The translations under genes were made by a program, and so were the position numbers. This document shows positions 56,463 through 64,000 of a stretch of 64,000 bases of DNA, in pieces. The stretch spans positions 18,735-82,734 of the forward strand of contig CAMIVE010000005.1 of assembly GCA_946401725.1 (NCBI GenBank). Reading direction: 5' to 3'. This stretch comes from an uncultured Bacteroidales bacterium. GTDB lineage: Bacteria; Bacteroidota; Bacteroidia; Bacteroidales; P3. The notes below the pieces were generated by a model. It ran no database searches. It was not told the DNA's origin and worked only from the letters and a program-made list of their open reading frames with translations. Each line of letters starts with the position of its first letter. The first letter of the stretch is position 1.

Positions 56463-58850
56463 ATGAAGAAAATCATCACCTCTCTCCTTTTCTCCGTTTT
56501 TCTTATTCCAATGGTTACTGCGCGTCCAGTTGACTCCAGCACCGCAAAAAAAGTCGCCAGACAATTTCTCGCTATAAACGAAAACCATTATGGTCAGGCC
56601 TCGCTTACACTCTGCGACAGTTGGACCTCCCCGACGGGAGACACGCTGATGTATGTCTTCAATATCGACACCATCGGATTTATCATCGTCGGTGCCAACG
56701 ATGCGCTGCCGCCCGTGATGAGCTACTCCTTTAATGGCAGCTATCGTCGGGACAAGCTCCCGGAAAATTTCTTAGGATGGATGGAAAACTGCGCTACCGA
56801 CATCCAGGCCTTCCTTTCCTGTACAGCATTGCCAAAATCCATAGCCGAGGAGCAAGAAACATGGCGTAAAGAATGGAATGCCCTTATTCAAGGCGACAAC
56901 AACTACTATGCAAAAAAGGACAGCAAGAGCGTTCAGCCGCTGATAGAGACCCGCTGGGAACAGGGAGGAGGATATAACAACTACTGTCCCGAATGGTACA
57001 ACGGCTCTAACGGACACTGTGTCACCGGCTGTGTCGCCACCGCCATGGCTCAGATTATCCGCTATCACCAATATCCCAATGTCGGTTTTTATCACAAAGG
57101 CTACACCCATCCCTCCTATGGCTATCTGTATGTCGATTTCGACTCCGCCTACTACGATTTCACCAAGATGCCTATCTCTGTCAGCAGATACTCTCCCGCC
57201 GACCAACAACACGCAGTGTCGTTGCTGTGTTACCATTGCGGTGTGGCTGTGAAGATGACTTACGAATACGAACAGCACACCTCCGGCAGTGGCGCCTACA
57301 GCAGAAATGTACCCCAGGGATTGCTGTATTTCGGTTATACCGACTGTAAACACCTCACCAGAAGCGAAACCGACGCCGCCACCTGGGATTCCCTGCTCCG
57401 TCACGATCTGGACCTCGGACTGCCTGTCTACTACAGCGGTTCCAGCACGTCGGGAGGCCATGCCTTTGTCTGCGACGGATACAACAGCAACGGTTACTTC
57501 CATTTCAATTTCGGCTGGGGCGGTTACTCCGACAACTACTACCTGCTCACCTCTCTGAACGGTTTCTCCGGCAGCCAGGAAGCAGTCTTCAATATTGTAC
57601 CCAGCGGTATCGCTTCTTTGCATGATACACTTTACATCGACGCCAATGGCAACGGAGACGGATCCTCATGGGCATCGGCAAGTTCCAATCTTACTTCAGC
57701 CATCAAATTACGCGGGCTTTACAGCAGCGGAAAACTCTGGATCAAAAGCGGCACCTATTACGGTGACACCACTGGCAACACAGCGTTTATCATCTCTCCC
57801 GGACTGAAAATATACGGTGGCTTCAACGGGACAGAGAGTGATATCAATGAACGTATCAACACAACAGCCCCCACCATCCTGAGCGGACGTCATGAACGCC
57901 GTGTGGTCTACGGAAACTCACTGGTTCAAAGCACCACACTCAACCGCTTGACCATTTCCGAAGGGTATTCTGAGTCAGACGGCACAGGAGTGTACCTCAA
58001 CGACAATATGATAATGGAATACTGCACCATTACCGACTGCTCTGCCCCCTCGGAAGAGTATTCTGCCGCATTCGTCAACGACGGATACCTGTACAACAGC
58101 ATCATCCACAACAACCAATGCGGCGGTGTTCGGATTGACGGAGGCAAAGCCACCAACAATCTTATTGTTCATAATGCCGGACATGGGGTCAACGGCAATC
58201 ATGGCGAACTGATCAACTGTGACATGGTGAGCAACACCGGTACCGGCATCATCACCGACGGGGTGAATATCCGCAACTGCATCGTATGGAACAACGGGGT
58301 TTCTTTGTCTGATTCCAACTGCACAAAGATTACCTTCTCGGCCATCGAGGGATTCGTCGACATCGACTCCAACAGCAATATCGGCATCAGTCACGAGAAC
58401 CGCCCGTTGCAAGGCTATGCGCCTTTCTTTATGATGCCCGATACCACACGCGGTCCTGCCGAGAATCTCGGAGACTGGCGGCTGAGCAGCCTTTCTCCAT
58501 TGGTGGATGCCGGCGACACCGTTCGCAGCGGCATCATCAACCGCGACCTTGATGCTACCAGCCGGTTTAAAAACGGACGCATCGATATGGGTTGCTACGA
58601 GCAAGACCCGAGTGTCAGCATCGAGACGCCCGACACCCCAACCACGATGCACGTATACCCCAACCCAGCGAATTCGGTCATCTATCTGGAAGGCGCCGTC
58701 GGCAATATTGAAATTTACGATATGATGGGACGTCGCGTGATGGTCCTGAACAGCCACTCCGACAGAACATCCGTCGACATCAGCGTGCTGTCTAACGGAC
58801 TTTACCTGCTGCGCAACGAAAGAACCAGCGTGAAATTCATCAAGAAATAA
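56463..58850 (+). CDS. C10 (streptopain-type) cysteine peptidase fused to a parallel beta-helix region with a T9SS type A sorting domain
   Basis: 795 aa; signal peptide; Spi-like propeptide; GCVATAMAQIIRYHQYP (catalytic Cys) and GGHAFVCDGYNSNGYFHFNFGWGG (His); ANGNGDGSSWASASSNLTSAI... beta-helix; C-terminal MHVYPNPANSVIYLEGAVGNIEIYDMMGRRVM...GLYLLRNERTSVKFIKK. Confidence 0.93.
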   Translation: MKKIITSLLFSVFLIPMVTARPVDSSTAKKVARQFLAINENHYGQASLTLCDSWTSPTGDTLMYVFNIDTIGFIIVGANDALPPVMSYSFNGSYRRDKLPENFLGWMENCATDIQAFLSCTALPKSIAEEQETWRKEWNALIQGDNNYYAKKDSKSVQPLIETRWEQGGGYNNYCPEWYNGSNGHCVTGCVATAMAQIIRYHQYPNVGFYHKGYTHPSYGYLYVDFDSAYYDFTKMPISVSRYSPADQQHAVSLLCYHCGVAVKMTYEYEQHTSGSGAYSRNVPQGLLYFGYTDCKHLTRSETDAATWDSLLRHDLDLGLPVYYSGSSTSGGHAFVCDGYNSNGYFHFNFGWGGYSDNYYLLTSLNGFSGSQEAVFNIVPSGIASLHDTLYIDANGNGDGSSWASASSNLTSAIKLRGLYSSGKLWIKSGTYYGDTTGNTAFIISPGLKIYGGFNGTESDINERINTTAPTILSGRHERRVVYGNSLVQSTTLNRLTISEGYSESDGTGVYLNDNMIMEYCTITDCSAPSEEYSAAFVNDGYLYNSIIHNNQCGGVRIDGGKATNNLIVHNAGHGVNGNHGELINCDMVSNTGTGIITDGVNIRNCIVWNNGVSLSDSNCTKITFSAIEGFVDIDSNSNIGISHENRPLQGYAPFFMMPDTTRGPAENLGDWRLSSLSPLVDAGDTVRSGIINRDLDATSRFKNGRIDMGCYEQDPSVSIETPDTPTTMHVYPNPANSVIYLEGAVGNIEIYDMMGRRVMVLNSHSDRTSVDISVLSNGLYLLRNERTSVKFIKK

Positions 58851-58870
58851 GGTTCCTGTCAACACATGCA

Positions 58871-58916
58871 AAAGAAGCCGGATTGAGAGAATTCCCAATC
58901 CGGCTTCTTTTTTTTT
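58871..58916. terminator. Bidirectional terminator between the C10 peptidase and aminotransferase genes
   Basis: 15-bp inverted repeat AAAGAAGCCGGATTG / CAATCCGGCTTCTTT with T9 run. Confidence 0.88.
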
Positions 58917-58928
58917 GACTACATCCGA

Positions 58929-60245
58929 TTATTTCACTGGATGATCGGCGTGGAATTTCTCCAGACGCTCCTTGAGGTCGGGGAACTGGTCACGCTGCAC
59001 CAGCGCCACGCAGGCGCGGATGCCCTGTTTATGGCTACCTGTGATGTCGAGTGCAATGGCACTGATACCGTAACGGATGAGTTCGTTGAGCAAATCGACA
59101 CCTTCGAAACCCGGATAGCAGAAAGTGAAGTAGAATCCGTCTCCGATGTCCTCTCCCATATCCTTGTCGTACACAATGAAGAAACCGTTGTCGGTGAAGA
59201 GCTTCTTCATGATGCCTGCTTTCTCACCATATTCCTTGATATCCTTGACAAAATTGAATGTACCGTCGTTGGCGCCTTTAAGCATGGCAGCCATGGCGTA
59301 CTGCACGCTGTGGGCAGTACCGGAGCTGAGACAGTAAAGCGTACCGAAAATCAAGGCACGGCCCAGTTGCGTCTGGCTGTAGAAACGGGACAGATCAGGG
59401 CAATCCATATTGAACAGTTTCGGACTGCACACCATCATGGCGATACGCTCACCGGCATAGCTGAAACTCTTGGAACCCGAAATCATGATGACATAGAGAT
59501 CGGTGTATTTGGCTACCGTAGGCTGGAACGGGGGCTGGCCGGGGACGCTATAATCCTTGCGGAAGTCCATCAGGAAATAGGCCGAGTCCTCCATCACCAC
59601 CACACCATACTTGTTGGCCATCTCACCGATAATCTTCAGTTCATGTTCGGTGAAGCAGAACCAGGCAGGGTTGTTCGGGCTGCTGAAGATCATGCAAGCC
59701 ACGTCGCCGTCCTTCAGTTCCTCTTCCAGTTTGTCACGCAGTTTGTCGCCACGATATTCATACACGTCAAAAGCTTTCATAGGGATGCCCAGCACACGGC
59801 ACTGCTGTTTCTGCACCGGGAAACCGGGATCGATGAAAAGCACCTTGGTTTTCTTGGCATCGTAACGGGTCAGCGTAAGGAAACTGGCAAAGCCTGCCTG
59901 CATGGAACCCACGGTGGGGACACAACAGTCGGGAGTAACGTCGATATCGAGGAAATTCTTCACGAAACGGGCAGCCTCCTTCTTGAAATCGGCCGTTCCG
60001 TAGATCTCCGGATAGATGGAAGCCACACCGCTGCGCAAAGCTTCAATCTGAGCCTCCACACCCACCTTGGGGGCAGGCAAACCGGGAATGCCCATCTCCA
60101 TCTTTACGAAACGGATATCGGTGGCTTTTTCCACATCTTGAATCATTTTGCGCATCTCGCGGATAGATGCCTTGCCGGGGTTGCTTATCTTGTTGTCGGC
60201 GGCAATCTTGTCGATCACCTCTTTCTGAATGGGTATTTGGGTCAT
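58929..60245 (-). CDS. PLP-dependent aminotransferase class I/II
   Basis: 438 aa; VPTVGSMQAGFASFLTL, FSSPNNPAWFCFTEHEL, VVMEDSAYFLMDF, SGSKSFSYAGERIAMMV. Confidence 0.92.
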   Translation of the reverse strand: MTQIPIQKEVIDKIAADNKISNPGKASIREMRKMIQDVEKATDIRFVKMEMGIPGLPAPKVGVEAQIEALRSGVASIYPEIYGTADFKKEAARFVKNFLDIDVTPDCCVPTVGSMQAGFASFLTLTRYDAKKTKVLFIDPGFPVQKQQCRVLGIPMKAFDVYEYRGDKLRDKLEEELKDGDVACMIFSSPNNPAWFCFTEHELKIIGEMANKYGVVVMEDSAYFLMDFRKDYSVPGQPPFQPTVAKYTDLYVIMISGSKSFSYAGERIAMMVCSPKLFNMDCPDLSRFYSQTQLGRALIFGTLYCLSSGTAHSVQYAMAAMLKGANDGTFNFVKDIKEYGEKAGIMKKLFTDNGFFIVYDKDMGEDIGDGFYFTFCYPGFEGVDLLNELIRYGISAIALDITGSHKQGIRACVALVQRDQFPDLKERLEKFHADHPVK

Positions 60246-60324
60246 GATATATTTGAGTTTTAAATTTTATGTTTCTCGTTTATACATTTTTTTCAATCGC
60301 ATTTCCAAACGCACATCTATCTGT

Positions 60325-61248
60325 TCACTTGACTCTCCAGTCTTTCAGCTTGGTGACATTGATAGGTGAGACATCCTTGATGATATTGTACACCTCCTGT
60401 TGCTCGTCCTGCGGAGCCGGGGTAAAGATAGAGACTATCTCCGCCATATTGACATCGATGAACTGTGTGACAGAAAGCAGGTTGACACGTGTCTTATGGA
60501 CCTGCTGCAGGTAGCGGAGTGCCTGAATGATGTTTCTGCGGGCCGAGGGTTGGTCCTTCGTCATCATGTCAAGTCCCAGCCGGTAATAGTAGTAATAGAC
60601 GCTGTGCAAAGCCTCATATGCCGAGTTGGTATGGTTCTCCATAAACCAGTAACGGGCTTTCTGACTGTCGTTCGAACGCCACCCCTTGTAACCCGTCGTA
60701 CCTGCCGTCTGAGTGATGGTGCGAGCCATGTCAAAGAAAGGCTCTCCGCCATTGGGTCCGAAAGAGTCGAAATACATGCCCAGCATAATGTAGCAATAGT
60801 ATGCCAAGGTCGACGAGAGGTTGTCGAAGAAAGTGTTGGGATCGAATTCAAGCGGCTGACTTTCATTAAAAGAGAACATAAAGTCGTTGTTCTCTATGTA
60901 GTTGAAAATACCCGTCGTATAATTGGAGTTGTAAACCGGACGGCGCAGCTGAATGGTTATCTGACCTTTAAAATCAGTGGCCGATGTACGTTCCGATAAA
61001 ATGATGCTGATGGAGCAGTCCAGTTTCTCCTGATACTCCAATTCCAGGTTGGTCCATCGACGGTTGTTGACAAAATCCTCAATGGCACGTTTCATGGTCT
61101 CAAAAATTTTGATATCGCCCGTCTCGTATTGTTGTGTCGTACTCTGCAGCTTCTGATAGTTCACCGTCACACCGCAGCGGAATTCCTGGGCGGAAGACAG
61201 CCGAAACAACATACACAAAATCAGCAATATCGATAATTTTCTCAACAT
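60325..61248 (-). CDS. DUF4835 family protein (putative type IX secretion-associated, PorD-like)
   Basis: 307 aa; signal peptide; QEFRCGVTVNYQKLQSTTQQYETGDIKIFETMKRAIEDFVNNRRWTNLE typical of DUF4835. Confidence 0.85.
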   Translation of the reverse strand: MLRKLSILLILCMLFRLSSAQEFRCGVTVNYQKLQSTTQQYETGDIKIFETMKRAIEDFVNNRRWTNLELEYQEKLDCSISIILSERTSATDFKGQITIQLRRPVYNSNYTTGIFNYIENNDFMFSFNESQPLEFDPNTFFDNLSSTLAYYCYIMLGMYFDSFGPNGGEPFFDMARTITQTAGTTGYKGWRSNDSQKARYWFMENHTNSAYEALHSVYYYYYRLGLDMMTKDQPSARRNIIQALRYLQQVHKTRVNLLSVTQFIDVNMAEIVSIFTPAPQDEQQEVYNIIKDVSPINVTKLKDWRVK

Positions 61249-61397
61249 CTAAATATAGTAAATCAATTTGCAAAAATAGCAAAAATAATCCACTACAACA
61301 GCCCCCATGTCCAGTCGGGCGTGACTGACCAAACTTTAAAGACACCCTACAACCTCATTTGCAATACTTTATAGTCAAAAATATTTTTTTCACAGTT

Positions 61398-61406
61398 TGT
61401 TGATAA
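61398..61406 (-). promoter_or_regulatory. Candidate DnaA box (TTATCAACA) upstream of gyrB
   Basis: Plus strand TGTTGATAA; matches TTATCMACA on the minus strand. Confidence 0.4.
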
Positions 61407-61445
61407 TTCTTGAGAAAAAAAGACCGCTATTTGACAAAAAATGAG

Positions 61446-61453
61446 TATTTTTG
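61446..61453 (+). promoter_or_regulatory. -7 element TATTTTTG for gyrB
   Basis: TAnnTTTG match 29 nt upstream of the gyrB ATG; -33 element unclear. Confidence 0.4.
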
Positions 61454-61461
61454 CAACTTAA

Positions 61462-63441
<1,980 letters not shown>

Positions 63442-63462
63442 ACATTTAATTCAAAATAAACT

Positions 63463-64000
63463 ATGGATAAAAGGAATCTGTTGCTTATCAGCAACTCCAC
63501 CATGCGTGGCGAAGCCTATCTGGGCTGGTGCAAAGACATGATTGCCGACTTCTGCAAACGGCACAATGTCAAAAAAGTATTGTTTATCCCCTATGCAGGC
63601 GTAAGCCTTGCCGAAGGCGGACTCACCAAGAGCTACGACGCCTACGAGAAGAAAGTGGCTGCCGTGTATAAAGAGTTCGGCGTGAAGCTCACCAGTGTAC
63701 ACCACAAGGCGCTGCCCATCAACGCAGTGTATGATACCGACTGTGTGGCCGTGGGTGGTGGCAACACCTTCCATCTGGTCCGCGAACTGCAGCGCACAGG
63801 TCTGATGCAGGCCATCCGCCAGCGTGCCTTCGACGGCATGCCCTACATGGGCTGGAGCGCCGGCAGCAACGTGGCTGGACCCACCCTCTGCACCACCAAC
63901 GACATGCCCATCGTCATGCCCGCCTCATTCGACTGCATGGGCATCGTGCCGTTCCAGATCAACCCGCACTACACCGATTTCTTCGACCCGAAGCACGGCG
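63463..64000 (+). CDS. pepE: Alpha-aspartyl dipeptidase, peptidase S51 family (truncated by window end)
   Basis: ATG at 63463: MDKRNLLLISNSTMRGEAYLGWCKDMIADFCKRHNVKKVLFIPYAG...DCVAVGGGNTFHLVRELQRTGLMQAIRQRAFDGMPYMGWSAGSNVAGPTL; no stop before window end. Confidence 0.93.
   Translation, partial: MDKRNLLLISNSTMRGEAYLGWCKDMIADFCKRHNVKKVLFIPYAGVSLAEGGLTKSYDAYEKKVAAVYKEFGVKLTSVHHKALPINAVYDTDCVAVGGGNTFHLVRELQRTGLMQAIRQRAFDGMPYMGWSAGSNVAGPTLCTTNDMPIVMPASFDCMGIVPFQINPHYTDFFDPKHG

Noticed and set aside
58941-60263. 440-aa plus-strand ORF antisense to the aminotransferase
   Set aside because: Shadow ORF of a clear PLP aminotransferase; no domain logic.
61398-61406. TTATCAACA upstream of gyrB as proof of a second origin element
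   Set aside because: Single 9-mer; expected occasionally by chance and similar to the dispersed TATCAAC motif; kept only as a low-confidence feature.

Overview
This 64 kb window looks like a chromosomal core segment of a Bacteroidota genome, most likely order Bacteroidales. Support comes from the housekeeping set, TAnnTTTG-type promoters, a DUF4249/TonB-dependent receptor pair, a T9SS C-terminal sorting domain, and no obvious Shine-Dalgarno sequences. I see no prophage, transposase, integron, CRISPR array or rRNA. Recognisable core genes are rng, HU, hflX, parC, folC, valS, serA/serC, dnaA, gyrB, tatA/tatC, luxS/mtnN and one tRNA-Arg(CCG). The accessory or physiological content includes a partial lysine-fermentation locus (kamD-kamE-CoA-transferase), an AtoE-type fatty-acid transporter, two WG-repeat proteins, a sensor kinase without an adjacent response regulator, and a Tat-signal aldo/keto reductase next to tatA-tatC. 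It also includes a C10 cysteine peptidase / beta-helix / T9SS fusion and a DUF4835 protein. The most interesting non-annotated signals are: (1) a 29-aa highly basic ORF below the ORF-track cutoff, between rng and HU; (2) a dispersed TATCAACC/TATCAACA motif just upstream of several minus-strand start codons, including a 21-bp identical copy 3.4 kb apart; (3) a structured leader candidate upstream of the DUF1846-mtnN-luxS operon; (4) a G10 tract in the leader of a HAD phosphatase; (5) a candidate oriC upstream of dnaA; (6) a possible C-terminal remnant of a WG-repeat gene. Product names come from reading the translated ORFs against remembered family motifs; no database search was run.
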